Origin: CAVSRC01 sp963743015
Lineage (GTDB): Bacteria; Pseudomonadota; Alphaproteobacteria; Rhizobiales; Kaistiaceae
Direction: 5' to 3'
Assembly (NCBI GenBank): GCA_963743015.1
Contig: CAVUOD010000031.1
Span: forward strand, 186,001 to 250,000
Length of the DNA stretch: 64,000 nt
Shown here: in pieces, positions 18,740 through 27,278 of the stretch
Position numbering within the stretch: the first letter of the stretch is position 1
How the letters are laid out: each line of letters opens with the position of its first letter
Notes under the pieces: generated by a model
Told to the model about the DNA's origin: nothing
The model's database searches: none
Seen by the model: the letters and a program-made list of their open reading frames with translations, nothing else
Made by a program: the position numbers and the translations under genes

Positions 18740-19531
18740 GTGGATCTCGGTCTGAAGGACAGGGTGGCGGTCATCACCGGCGCCAGCGTCGGCATCGGCT
18801 TGGCAATCGCAACAGGGCTGGCGGCGGAAGGCGTGCATGTGGTGATGGCGGCGCGTCAGGAGGCGCGGCTGAAGAAGGAGGCGCGGCGCATCGCCAAGGA
18901 GTACGGCGTCAAGACGCTGGCGGTTCCCTGCGACGTTGCCACCGCCAGCGGCGCGACGGCGCTCATCGCCGCGACGCGCAAGAAATTCAAGGGCGCCGAC
19001 ATCCTCATCAACAATGCCGGCACCGGCTCCAACGAGACCGTCATGGAGGCGCCGGACGACAAGTGGCAGTACTACTGGGATCTGCATGTGATGGCGGCGG
19101 TGCGGCTGGCGCGCGGCCTGTGCCCGCTGATGAAGGCGCGCGGCGGCGGCGTGGTGCTCAACAACGCCTCGATCTGCGCGGTGCAGCCGCTGTGGTACGA
19201 GCCGATCTACAACACCACCAAGGCGGCGCTGATGATGTTCTCCAAGACGCTCGCCAGCGAGGTGATCAAGGACAATATCCGCGTCAACTGCGTCAATCCC
19301 GGCCTGATCCTGACGCCCGACTGGGTGAAGACCGCCAAGCAGCTCACCGCCGACAGCGGTGGCGACTGGCAGGGCTACCTGCAGAGCGTCGCCGACGAGC
19401 ATGCGACGATCAGGCGCTTCGGCTCGCCCGAGGAGCTGGCCGACTTCTTCGTGTTCCTGTGCTCCGAAAGAGCCAGCTACAGCGTCGGCTCGACCTACTT
19501 CGTCGACGGCGGCATGCTGAAGACCGTGTGA
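18740..19531 (+). CDS. SDR-family oxidoreductase in the fructose operon
   Basis: A 263-residue classical short-chain dehydrogenase starting at GTG 18740 behind AGGAGG. Cofactor motif VAVITGASVGIGLAIA (TGxxxGxG), NNAG motif ILINNAGTGSN, catalytic YNTTKAAL (YxxxK) and the C-terminal VGSTYFVDGGMLK. It probably oxidises or reduces a sugar, polyol or 3-hydroxyacyl compound; being the last gene of the frc operon favours a polyol or sugar-derived substrate. The stop is only 3 bases from the stop of the convergent gene, so there is no room for separate terminators. Confidence 0.85.
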   Translation: MDLGLKDRVAVITGASVGIGLAIATGLAAEGVHVVMAARQEARLKKEARRIAKEYGVKTLAVPCDVATASGATALIAATRKKFKGADILINNAGTGSNETVMEAPDDKWQYYWDLHVMAAVRLARGLCPLMKARGGGVVLNNASICAVQPLWYEPIYNTTKAALMMFSKTLASEVIKDNIRVNCVNPGLILTPDWVKTAKQLTADSGGDWQGYLQSVADEHATIRRFGSPEELADFFVFLCSERASYSVGSTYFVDGGMLKTV

Positions 19532-19534
19532 GCT

Positions 19535-20869
19535 TCAGCAGCCGTCGTCGCGATGGCCGGCAACGGTATCGCGGCCGCCGAAGTGCGAGCGCAACGACTG
19601 GTACAGGCGCCAGAGCACCGGTGTCTGCTTGATCATCCGCTTGGCGCGGCGGAAGGCGCGGATCGCCAGCACCAGCGCCCAGCCGCGCAGCGTCCGCCCG
19701 CAGAGGTAGTCGAACAGGCGGATCACCTGATCGCCCCAGTCGAGCTTGTAGGCTTCGTCGCCGACGGTGAAGTCGAAGCGGCGGTAGCCCTTCTCGATCG
19801 AATCGCGAAGCAATTCGTGGAGGTGAACCGTGCCGGGGCCGTGGGCGGAGACCGGGCCGCCGTCGTAGCTGGCCAGGATCAGGTAGAAGGTGCCGCCGAA
19901 ATTGAGGCCGACGCTGGTGGCGACGATGTCGTCACCGGCGGTGAGCCGGGCGATGTGGACGAGGTCGCGCGAGGCCGGGTCGGAGATGACGGCGCGGTAG
20001 AACGCGCAGTAACCCGGCCGCGCGAAGAAGTTGTCGGCGCCCATGCGGGCGAGCGATTGCGCCTTCTGCGTCATCAGCACCTCGAGGGTGCGCTGGCGCT
20101 CGGGGATGTCGGTGACATCGTCGAAGGCGATCGGGCCGTGCTTCTCGATGGCCCGCACCTTCTTGCGCGCGGTCTTGCGGGTCGATGACGAGCGCTTGGC
20201 GGCGTAGAAGGTCTCCCAGTCGCCGAACAGAGCGGTAGCGTGCGCGCCGCTCGGATGCAGGTCGGGCTTCAGCGCCAGGAACGGGTCGCGGACCGCGCCG
20301 ATCTTCTCCGGCATGCGCGCCAGGTCGATATAGTCGAAGCGGAAGCGCGCATCGTGCGCCAGCACGGCCAGCACGTCGCGCCATAGCGTCCGAAAGTTGC
20401 TGTCGTCGAGCGCGGCGGCGAAGTCGCGGGCGAGCAGCGGCGCGTTGTAGTCGCAGACGTCGGAGGCGAGCCAGGTCAGCCGCCTGAGGCCGCGGCTCTT
20501 CTCGATGGCGAAGGCGAAGAGGAAGAGCGGTCGTCCGTCCCGGCTCCGGCCGGTGACGATGGCGGGCTGCGTGCCGGTCACGGTGCCGACATGGGTCTGC
20601 CAGGTGGAAATCCAGTCATAGGTCTGGAAGGCGGTGCAGTCGCTGTCGGCCTGCAGGGCCCGCCACGTCTCGGCGACGGCGGCGAGGTCGTCGTGAACGG
20701 CGATCGCCTGCGGCCATTCCGACGCCGGCGGCTGCTTGCCGGTCTCGGCAGCGCCGTCGACTTCCAGCGGGGGCGACAGCGTTTCGGCGAGCGAGGTGAA
20801 GCGGCTGCCCAGATCGAGCAACGAATCGTCGGGTGCGAGGCTGAACTGCGACATTTGTTTCATGCTCAT
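19535..20869 (-). CDS. GNAT-family acyltransferase, BcsL/CelD-like (Acetyltransf_6)
   Basis: A 444-residue protein. The N-terminal part (WRALQADSDCTAFQTYDWIS, then VGTVTGTQPAIVTGR) and the C-terminal GNAT core (FYAAKRSSSTRKTARKKVR, then LNFGGTFYLILASYDGG and RRFDFTVGDEAYKLDWGD) fit the CelD/BcsL group linked to cellulose and other polysaccharide synthesis. It starts at ATG 20869 and overlaps the FAD oxidoreductase stop as ATGA, so the two are translationally coupled. An acyl or amino-acid transfer to a cell-surface glycan or its lipid carrier is an inference from family and context. Confidence 0.78.
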   Translation of the reverse strand: MSMKQMSQFSLAPDDSLLDLGSRFTSLAETLSPPLEVDGAAETGKQPPASEWPQAIAVHDDLAAVAETWRALQADSDCTAFQTYDWISTWQTHVGTVTGTQPAIVTGRSRDGRPLFLFAFAIEKSRGLRRLTWLASDVCDYNAPLLARDFAAALDDSNFRTLWRDVLAVLAHDARFRFDYIDLARMPEKIGAVRDPFLALKPDLHPSGAHATALFGDWETFYAAKRSSSTRKTARKKVRAIEKHGPIAFDDVTDIPERQRTLEVLMTQKAQSLARMGADNFFARPGYCAFYRAVISDPASRDLVHIARLTAGDDIVATSVGLNFGGTFYLILASYDGGPVSAHGPGTVHLHELLRDSIEKGYRRFDFTVGDEAYKLDWGDQVIRLFDYLCGRTLRGWALVLAIRAFRRAKRMIKQTPVLWRLYQSLRSHFGGRDTVAGHRDDGC

Positions 20870-22053
20870 GAGCTGCCGGCCGTGACCGCTGCCGGGCCTG
20901 TCTTGCTGCCAGTGACGAGATTGCGGGTGCGGCGGGCGATGCCGCGGCCGACATGGGCGGCGAAGCGCAGGCGCCGGCGCGCTTCCCAGGTGATGCCGGT
21001 GTTGATGGCGAGGTCGCGCACGCGGAAGGCGCGGGCGCGGCACTGGATCTCGTAGGCCGCCTTGACATGATCGGCGTAGAAGGCGGCGATCTTGTCGGCG
21101 CCCATGCCGGGGCTGGCCAGCCATTCGGGAATGTAGGCGGTGCACAGGCGCGCGACGTCGGTGAACACCTTGCCGGTGCCGGTGCCGGCCGAGGGGCACG
21201 AAGTCGAATAGGCGTCGCCGATTGCCACGACGCCGGGCTTGTCGAGACCGGTGGTGACATAGAGGTCGGCCGGGCGGATCTTCACCGGGCCGGAGACCGC
21301 GATGTCGCCGGTGAAGGCCTTGAGCCCCGGCAGGGTGGCGAACAACGTCTCGGCCGGAGCTTCGCGCATGGCGCGCAGCCAGGGGTCGTTCATGTCGCGA
21401 TAGACGAAAAGGTTCGCCCGGGTCGTCGTCCCGATGGGGAAGAGGGTGAGGTAGGCGGTGCGCGTGCGGGCGTCCTCGGGGACGTAGGTCAGGGCAGGGA
21501 AGTCGAAAGCCGGCCGGCCGGCCGGCGCCATGTCGAAGCCGATCGAGATCGAATGGTTCGGCGAGATGTCCTGCCGGTCCATGCCGAAGTTCCTGCGCAG
21601 CGCCGCGTTGAGGCCGTTGGCGAGAACGATCAGCCGGGCGGAAATCTCCTCGCCGCCGGCAAGCGTCACGCTCTGGCGGTCGTCGCTCACGGCGATCGCC
21701 ATGGCCTTGTCATGGACGACGGTCACCGTCGGCGGGATGGCGCCGCGCACGGTGTTGACCAGCGTGTCGTAGAGAATGCCGAACTGGCCGGTCGGCTTGC
21801 GGTCGGTCAGGCGGCCGGCGCGCACGATCCAGTTTTCCCGGTACGGGTTTCCTGCGGCGGCGACGATGCCGCCGAGGCCGGTCTTGGCGAGCAGGCCGAT
21901 CTGCTCCTCGTCGAGCTTCTCGCAGCGGAAATCCGGCGGATAGACCGCGTGCGGATCGACCAGCACGGTATCGATGCCGGCGCGGCCGAGCATGACGGCC
22001 GCCGTCGATCCGGCGAGCCCGCCCCCGATGATGACAATGGTCGTTTGCCGCAC
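20866..22053 (-). CDS. FAD-dependent oxidoreductase, halogenase/geranylgeranyl-reductase-like
   Basis: About 395 residues from GTG 22053 (VRQTTIVIIGGGLAGSTAAV); earlier in-frame starts at 22098 and 22167 lack a ribosome binding site. The dinucleotide motif GGGLAGSTA is at the N terminus and the second FAD motif VVAIGDAYSTSCPSAGTG at about residue 290. CEKLDEEQIGLLAKTG follows the first motif, as in flavin-dependent reductases and halogenases that act on lipid or aromatic substrates. Coupled by ATGA to the BcsL-like gene and divergent from the AMP-ligase-like gene, it is part of the same putative surface-polymer cluster. Confidence 0.75.
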   Translation of the reverse strand: MRQTTIVIIGGGLAGSTAAVMLGRAGIDTVLVDPHAVYPPDFRCEKLDEEQIGLLAKTGLGGIVAAAGNPYRENWIVRAGRLTDRKPTGQFGILYDTLVNTVRGAIPPTVTVVHDKAMAIAVSDDRQSVTLAGGEEISARLIVLANGLNAALRRNFGMDRQDISPNHSISIGFDMAPAGRPAFDFPALTYVPEDARTRTAYLTLFPIGTTTRANLFVYRDMNDPWLRAMREAPAETLFATLPGLKAFTGDIAVSGPVKIRPADLYVTTGLDKPGVVAIGDAYSTSCPSAGTGTGKVFTDVARLCTAYIPEWLASPGMGADKIAAFYADHVKAAYEIQCRARAFRVRDLAINTGITWEARRRLRFAAHVGRGIARRTRNLVTGSKTGPAAVTAGSS

Positions 22054-22387
22054 GTCTCTCGACCTCAACCGCCCCTGCGTATCGATCTGGCCCCGCATTC
22101 GATAACGGCACGTAAAGGCGTCCGTGCTAAGTGAACTTTTTGGGGGCTGATTGGGAACACTTATCATGATTTAACCTTAATTCGGCCAGCATGAATAGTA
22201 TTCGTAATTTGTTAACCTTAATACCGACGGTTTCTTTGCGAATGTTTACCTTGGGTTTGTTTTCATCTTTTAGCGCTCCCGCCGGGCGCCTTATGGTGCC
22301 GCCGGCGCGCGCGAAGGGCCGCTCCGGGATGGTCTTTCCCGCGGGGCACCGCTTGCACAACGGTTGGGGACAGAAGGCGAGGATCGA
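22054..22387. promoter_or_regulatory. AT-rich divergent promoter region with direct repeats
   Basis: This 334-base gap separates two divergent genes and is clearly AT-richer than its surroundings. The 11-mer ttaaccttaat occurs twice in the same orientation, at 22171-22181 and 22212-22222, 41 bases apart (close to four helical turns); a related ttacctt lies near 22247. TTAACC resembles the half site of the cell-cycle regulator CtrA (TTAACCAT), but the match is short. Confidence 0.5.
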
Positions 22388-23176
22388 ATGCGCATCGAGG
22401 AGAGGCTGAGAGAGAGCGTGGCTCGCTACGGCGCGCATCCGGCGATCGTCGCCCAGCGTATCTGCCACAGCTATGCCGAGCTCGACCTCAAGTCGGAGCG
22501 CCTGGCGGCCGCCCTGCAGAGCGGCGGGGTGGCGCGCGGCAGTCGCGTGGCGATCTTCATGGACGACGGCTGGGAAGCGGTGGTGTCGATCTTCGCCGCG
22601 CTCAAGGCCGGCGCAATCGTGATGCCGGTCGGCGCCGGCACGGTGGCCAGCGTGCTCGGCGAAGCGCTGCACAAGGGTCAGCCGGTCGCCGTCATCACCC
22701 AGTCGCGCCTGGCGGCGATGGTCGCTGCGGCAATCGCGTCGGTGTGGTCGGTCAGGCTGGTCGTGCTGGTCGGCGGCGATCGCGCCCGCGCCGGCGCAAC
22801 CTGCATCTCCTTCGAGGAAACGGTCGAACGCATCGGACGCACGCCGCGGCTGGCGGCGGTCGGCGACGACAGCGATGCTGCCGTCCAGTTCGCTGACGAA
22901 GCGCCGCTGACCCATCGGCAGATCGGCGAGGCGGCGGCCGGGGCCGCCATCGGCGACGAGACAATCCCGCTTCCCGCGCTGGCTGAATGCGCCGGCTTTG
23001 TCCGGATGCTGTCGGCGCTCGATGCCGGCCGGACGATGACGGCACGCGCGGCGTCGGCGCGTGCGGTGGGCGGCGAGCATCGGGTCGCAGCACTGCGGCC
23101 GGGCGAATCCTCGTTCGGCATGTCGGGGCTGCTCGATGCAGCCACCGCGGGCGCAATGCCCGTCTTCCAGAGGTGA
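22388..23176 (+). CDS. Truncated AMP-binding (acyl-CoA ligase-like) protein
   Basis: 262 residues resembling only the first subdomain of acyl-adenylate-forming enzymes: RYGAHPAIVAQRICHSYAEL, then LAAALQSGGVARGSRVAIF and AALKAGAIVMPVG. The ATP-binding SGTTGxPKG loop, the adenine motif and the C-terminal lid are all missing. No continuation is visible in other frames before the next gene. It is either a real remnant or a short accessory protein. The start ATG 22388 follows GGCGAGGA. It is followed after 41 bases by a polysaccharide deacetylase. Confidence 0.65.
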   Translation: MRIEERLRESVARYGAHPAIVAQRICHSYAELDLKSERLAAALQSGGVARGSRVAIFMDDGWEAVVSIFAALKAGAIVMPVGAGTVASVLGEALHKGQPVAVITQSRLAAMVAAAIASVWSVRLVVLVGGDRARAGATCISFEETVERIGRTPRLAAVGDDSDAAVQFADEAPLTHRQIGEAAAGAAIGDETIPLPALAECAGFVRMLSALDAGRTMTARAASARAVGGEHRVAALRPGESSFGMSGLLDAATAGAMPVFQR

Positions 23177-23217
23177 ACAGAGCTGCCGGTCAAGCGGCCC
23201 AGCATGAGGAGCATGCG

Positions 23218-24276
23218 GTGTCTGAGATGAGAAAGAGGGCCATCCGCGCCGGCCTCGAGACCCTTTATTTCACCGGCACGCACCGGCTGGCGCGCTCGGT
23301 CTTCGCCGGGCTCGGCGCCATCCTGACCTTCCACCGGGTGCTGCCCTCTCACGACGAGCCGTTCCAGCCCAACAGCGGTCTCGAGATCACGCCGTCATTC
23401 CTCGACGCTGCGCTGAGCGCCCTGCGCCGTGCCGATGTCGACATCGTCTCCATGGACGAGGCGTGGCGGCGGCTGACCGGCGAGCCGGGCGAGCGCCGCT
23501 TCGTCGCCATCACCTTCGACGACGGCTACCGCGACACGCTCGAAAACGCCTGGCCGATCCTCAAGCGGCATGACGTGCCGGTGACGCTCTATATCGCCTC
23601 GGCCTTTGCCGAAGGCACCGGCGTTCTGTGGTGGGAGGTGACGAGGCGGGCGGTGGCGGAGAACGACGCGGTTGAGGTCGACATGGACGGTGTGCTGCGC
23701 CGCCTCGATTGCAGCACGCCGGCGGCCAAGGACGAGGCTCACGACACGCTTTATCGCTGGCTGCGCAGCAAGACGCACGAGGCCGAACTGGATGCGGCGG
23801 TCGGCGCGCTCGCCGCGCGAAACGGCATCGATACCGCCGCCCAGTGCCGCGAATTGTGCATGGGCTGGGAGGAGCTTTCCGGCCTGGCTGCCGAACCGCT
23901 GGTGACCATCGGCGCGCATACGGTCGGCCATCCCTTCCTGGCCAAGTGCGACGATGAGACCGTGCGTGCCGAAATGAGCGAATCGCGCGCCACGATCGAA
24001 GCCAAGCTCGGTGTCAGGCCGGAGCATTTCGCCTATCCGGTCGGCGCCCCCGATGCCGCCGGCCCGCGTGAATTCGCGATAGCCGCGGAAGTCGGCTTCA
24101 AGACCGGCGTCACCACGCGTCCGGGCGTCCTCTTCGCCGATCATGGCGAGCACCTGATGGCCCTGCCGCGTATCTCGGTCAACGGCGAGTTCCAGCAGCT
24201 GCGCTTCCTCGATGTGCTCCTGTCGGGAACCGCCACGGCGCTGCTCAACGGCTTCCGCCGCGTCGACGCCGCGTGA
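23218..24276 (+). CDS. Polysaccharide deacetylase (NodB homology domain)
   Basis: A 352-residue protein. Motif 1 is AITFDDGYRDTLENA (catalytic and metal Asp pair). Motif 2 is TIGAHTVGHPFLAK (the H-x3-H metal ligands). It is followed by FAYPVGAPDAAGPREFAI, as in exopolysaccharide-type deacetylases. There is no signal peptide; the N terminus is RKRAIRAGLETLYF. I prefer GTG 23218 because AGGAG precedes it by 6-7 bases; ATG 23227 is possible. With the AMP-ligase-like, FAD and BcsL-like genes it suggests a locus that modifies a surface glycan. Confidence 0.85.
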   Translation: MSEMRKRAIRAGLETLYFTGTHRLARSVFAGLGAILTFHRVLPSHDEPFQPNSGLEITPSFLDAALSALRRADVDIVSMDEAWRRLTGEPGERRFVAITFDDGYRDTLENAWPILKRHDVPVTLYIASAFAEGTGVLWWEVTRRAVAENDAVEVDMDGVLRRLDCSTPAAKDEAHDTLYRWLRSKTHEAELDAAVGALAARNGIDTAAQCRELCMGWEELSGLAAEPLVTIGAHTVGHPFLAKCDDETVRAEMSESRATIEAKLGVRPEHFAYPVGAPDAAGPREFAIAAEVGFKTGVTTRPGVLFADHGEHLMALPRISVNGEFQQLRFLDVLLSGTATALLNGFRRVDAA

Positions 24277-24293
24277 AGATGCCACGGCGGTGG

Positions 24294-24437
24294 TGACCCT
24301 CCCCGGACCTTCGGTCCGACCCTCCCCTTTCAGGGCAGGGAGAAAATGAAGCCTCATCGCATGGTGTCATTCTCCTCCCCCTGAAAGGGGGAGGTGGCCC
24401 GGCGAAGCCTTAAGCGGAGCCGGGTCGGAGGGGGTCA
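24294..24437. repeat. Palindromic intergenic repeat, inverted pair of CCTCCCC-type units
   Basis: The left arm (tgaccctcccc... to cctttcagggcagggagaa) returns as an inverted copy on the right (ttctcctccccctgaaaggg to ggtcggagggggtca). Similar units recur at 50103, 51591, 52027, 53219, 53331, 53733, 53899 and 56544. It lies between the convergent deacetylase and FAH-family genes, where it could form a large hairpin on either transcript. Confidence 0.8.
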
Positions 24438-24456
24438 TCATTCCCTTTGCCGCCCG

Positions 24457-25632
24457 TCAGATCAGCCCGCGCTTGGCCAGGTTGCGCATCAGCGCGCCGG
24501 TGCCGAAGGTCCACGGCTCCGCCGCGTCGGTATGCACCACCCGGTTCGACAGGCGGCCGAGCTTCTCGGTGGCGATGGTGACGACGTCGCCTATTCTGTG
24601 GGTGAAGCCCTGGCCGACCTCGTCGCGGTCCTCGACCGGCGCGAACATGGTGCCGAGATAGAGCACGACGCCGTCGGGATACTGGTGATGCTTGCCGATC
24701 GCGGAAGCCATCAGGTCGGCCGGGTCGCGGCTGATCCGGCTCATGGCGCTGGAACCTTCCAGGCGGAAGCCGTCCTCCCCCGCCACGGTCAGCCCGACCT
24801 CGGCGCGGCGGATATCGTCGAGCGAGAAGCCATGGCCGAACAGGCGGATGAAGGGCCCGACAGAGGCGCTGGCATTGTTGTCCTTGGCCTTGCCGAGAAG
24901 CAGGGCCGAACGGCCTTCGACGTCGCGCAGGTTGACGTCGTTGCCGAGCGTGGCGCCGACGATTGCGCCGCCCGAGGACGCGACCACGACCACCTCGGGC
25001 TCCGGATTGTTCCATGACGACATCGGATGGATGCCGATCTCGGCGAGGTGGCCGACGGCGGCCATGGGCGGCGCCTTGGTGAAGATCTCGGCGTCCGGTC
25101 CGATGCCGACCTCGAGATATTGCGACCACAGTCCCTTTTCGATGAGCAGATCCTTGAGCGCCATCGCTTCCGGCGAACCGGGCCTCAGCCTGGCGAGGTC
25201 GTGGCCGATCAGCCCGCCGATCTCGGCGCGCACTTCCGCCGCGTGCTCGGGGGCGCCGCGGGCGCGCTCCTCGATCACGCGCTCCAGCATCGATACGGCG
25301 AAGGTGACGCCCGCTGCCTTGATCGCCTGAAGATCGATCGGCGCAAGCAGCCAGGGCTTGGTCGGATCGCGCTTTTCGCGCGGCGTATTGGCGAGGATGT
25401 CGTCGATGGTGGCGACGGGTTCGCCGGCGGCGTCGTGGGCGAGGCCGGCCGGTTCCGGCGCTTCGCACAGGTCGCGCATGGTCGGCGCAGCAGAGGAGAT
25501 GTCGACGACCTCGACGCCGCGCACTGCCACCAGCGAGGGGCCGCCGAGATCGGGACGCCAGATGCGGCCGACCAGGGTCGCCTGGGCGGCATCGTCGGGC
25601 AGCGCAAACGATGCGCTGGTGTTGAGATCCAT
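24457..25632 (-). CDS. Fumarylacetoacetate hydrolase family protein, sugar-acid dehydratase-like
   Basis: A 391-residue protein. The FAH fold is shown by the conserved region PEPEVVVVASSGG, then TLGNDVNLRDVEGRSALLLG and KDNNASASVGPF, which carry the metal-binding acidic residues. The long N-terminal half and the NDVNLRDVEGRSALLL segment are those of the branch that includes 2-keto-3-deoxy-L-arabonate dehydratase-like enzymes (AraD1) rather than true fumarylacetoacetase. A role in sugar-acid breakdown fits the nearby UxaA-type enzyme 4 kb away. The substrate is inferred. Confidence 0.75.
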   Translation of the reverse strand: MDLNTSASFALPDDAAQATLVGRIWRPDLGGPSLVAVRGVEVVDISSAAPTMRDLCEAPEPAGLAHDAAGEPVATIDDILANTPREKRDPTKPWLLAPIDLQAIKAAGVTFAVSMLERVIEERARGAPEHAAEVRAEIGGLIGHDLARLRPGSPEAMALKDLLIEKGLWSQYLEVGIGPDAEIFTKAPPMAAVGHLAEIGIHPMSSWNNPEPEVVVVASSGGAIVGATLGNDVNLRDVEGRSALLLGKAKDNNASASVGPFIRLFGHGFSLDDIRRAEVGLTVAGEDGFRLEGSSAMSRISRDPADLMASAIGKHHQYPDGVVLYLGTMFAPVEDRDEVGQGFTHRIGDVVTIATEKLGRLSNRVVHTDAAEPWTFGTGALMRNLAKRGLI

Positions 25633-25836
25633 GAGGTTTCCCCGTCGTCTGTTGCCGTCACCACACAGGCCGCCGGCAAATTTCCGGCGTTGCGGCCGAT
25701 CAGGCAGAATTGCCGGCCGATCCTGCTAAGATTCGTGAGCGTGGTTGAATCGCCCGAGGGGGTTTTACCGCGTCTTCTGCAGAATTGGCACGGTCGATGG
25801 GGGCATCGGCCGATCTGGCGAAAAGGGGCTGGATAC

Positions 25837-26277
25837 ATGCAGCATTTGACCAGGCTTGGCGCCGCCGTTCTGGCGGGCGCGATGATCATGCCGCTGGCGG
25901 CCCATGCTGCGGCGCCGGACAATCTCGGCGATGCGGCTGTCGCGCCGAAGGCGGCGCCGGCAATGATTTCGCCGCTCGAATACCAACTCGGCACCGAGAT
26001 GGTGGTGCGCGATTGGGTGCTGTGCATATCGCAGACGGTCGCCGAGACCCTCGCCAAGGCCCGTGCGGTGGGCGTCGAGGAGGCGCTGGCGGCCTATTCG
26101 GACCTCAAGGCCTCGAAGTCCTGCGGCCAGTTCTCGCAATTGCGCGTTGTTCTGCACAAGTCGCTCTACACCTCGGTGGCGGAGGACGATGCCCAGGTTT
26201 TCAGCGCGGCGGTGAATATTTCGGGACATTGGGCGAACGCCTTTGTCGTCGAAGGCAGCCTGCCGGCGGAACACTAA
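25837..26277 (+). CDS. Conserved exported hypothetical protein
   Basis: 146 residues from ATG 25837 behind AAAAGGGG. The signal peptide is MQHLTRLGAAVLAGAMIMPL followed by AAHAAA. The mature part has two cysteines (VLCISQTVAE and KSCGQFSQL) that could pair, and a conserved-looking VNISGHWANAFVVEGSL end. I recognise no domain. Periplasmic location is inferred from the signal. It stands alone between the FAH-family gene (divergent) and the DUF1344 pair. Confidence 0.7.
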   Translation: MQHLTRLGAAVLAGAMIMPLAAHAAAPDNLGDAAVAPKAAPAMISPLEYQLGTEMVVRDWVLCISQTVAETLAKARAVGVEEALAAYSDLKASKSCGQFSQLRVVLHKSLYTSVAEDDAQVFSAAVNISGHWANAFVVEGSLPAEH

Positions 26278-26501
26278 TCCGCATCGATAGTTAGGCGCGT
26301 CGGCTTCAACGCGCCTTGCGGAATTTGGCCCTGCGTACGGCGTGCGCGGGCTATTTTCCGATTGTGGCAGGCAGTCTGGAATTTCTCCACGGAAAGGCCG
26401 CGAGCCGGCCAACCGATTGCCCGTTTCCGATGGCGAACTCGCGCGCGGTTGGGGGCGAACGCAGCGTCCTGATGCTGCGTACCAACCGAAAGAGGGAAAT
26501 G

Positions 26502-26762
26502 ATGAAGAAGCTGATGATTGCTGCCGGCGCAGCTAGCCTGCTCGCACTGTCTTCCTTGGCGGCGTTTGCCGCCGAAGCGCAGGGAACGATCAAGTCGGTC
26601 GATCCGACCGCGATGACCGTCACCCTGGACGACGGCAACACCTACGCGCTGCCCGCCAGCGTCGATGCCGCCTCGCTGCAGATGGGCGAGAAGGTGAAGA
26701 TCGAATACAGCAAGGACGCCAGCGGCAAGATGACCGCGACGACGGTGATGCCGGCGGGCTGA
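26502..26762 (+). CDS. DUF1344 family exported protein, copy 1
   Basis: 86 residues. The signal peptide (MKKLMIAAGAASLLALSSLA) ends near AFAAEA, leaving a small domain IKSVDPTAMTVTLDDGNTYA...LPASVD...VKIEYSKDASGK. This is the DUF1344 pattern found in Rhizobiales. The ATG at 26502 has GAGGG five bases upstream; the preceding ATG at 26499 is too close. A strong terminator follows. It is a paralogue of the next gene, with about half of its residues identical. Confidence 0.85.
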   Translation: MKKLMIAAGAASLLALSSLAAFAAEAQGTIKSVDPTAMTVTLDDGNTYALPASVDAASLQMGEKVKIEYSKDASGKMTATTVMPAG

Positions 26763-26786
26763 TCGCAGGCGTCAGCAAGGATTGAT

Positions 26787-26824
26787 GGCGGCCGCGCGTC
26801 CGGGGCGCGGCCGCCTGTTTTTTT
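26787..26824 (+). terminator. Rho-independent terminator after DUF1344 copy 1
   Basis: A perfect 11-bp GC stem (ggcggccgcgc at 26787-26797 with gcgcggccgcc at 26805-26815) and a seven-base T-run after tg. Confidence 0.92.
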
Positions 26825-26998
26825 GGGCAGGCCCAGCTTTCCCGCGGGCGATTGTGGCCGGACGCCTTCATGCGGCCACCGCTGCGCCACAATTCGGTCG
26901 AGCAAACGCCGGGAATGGGGAGTGGATTTCGCGATGCCCGATCCGGGCAACGCGCGACGTCGGAAACGTCGTGTTTTTCTTTCTCAGGAGAGACAGGA

Positions 26999-27259
26999 AT
27001 GAAGAAGTTGGTGATCGCCGCGGGCGCGGCGGTGCTTCTGGCTATGTCGTCGCTCGCGGCGCTGGCCGATGAAGCGTCGGGGTCGATCACGGACATTGAT
27101 GATTCGGCGATGACGGTCACGCTCGACGACGGCAACACCTATCAGTTGCCGGCAGACGTCGATTCGACCGCCTTCGAGGTCGGCGACAAGGTCACGGTCG
27201 AATACACCAAGGACGCCGACGGAAATCTGGTGGCGTCCGCGGTATCGGTCAACCAGTAA
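26999..27259 (+). CDS. DUF1344 family exported protein, copy 2
   Basis: 86 residues, starting MKKLVIAAGAAVLLAMSSLA, with mature domain ITDIDDSAMTVTLDDGNTYQ and KVTVEYTKDADGN. It has the same length and architecture as copy 1, which lies 236 bases upstream, and each copy has its own promoter region and terminator. The block TLDDGNTY is identical in both. The mature part is more acidic than copy 1. The start ATG 26999 follows GGAGAGACAGG. The function of DUF1344 is unknown; a small envelope beta-barrel is likely. Confidence 0.87.
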   Translation: MKKLVIAAGAAVLLAMSSLAALADEASGSITDIDDSAMTVTLDDGNTYQLPADVDSTAFEVGDKVTVEYTKDADGNLVASAVSVNQ

Positions 27260-27278
27260 CTGCGGGATACCTGGGTGA

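Noticed and set aside
20870..21199. Longer start for the BcsL-like protein in the same open frame
   Set aside because: The extra residues are antisense-like and overlap the FAD oxidoreductase coding end; the ATGA overlap at 20866-20869 gives a natural coupled start.
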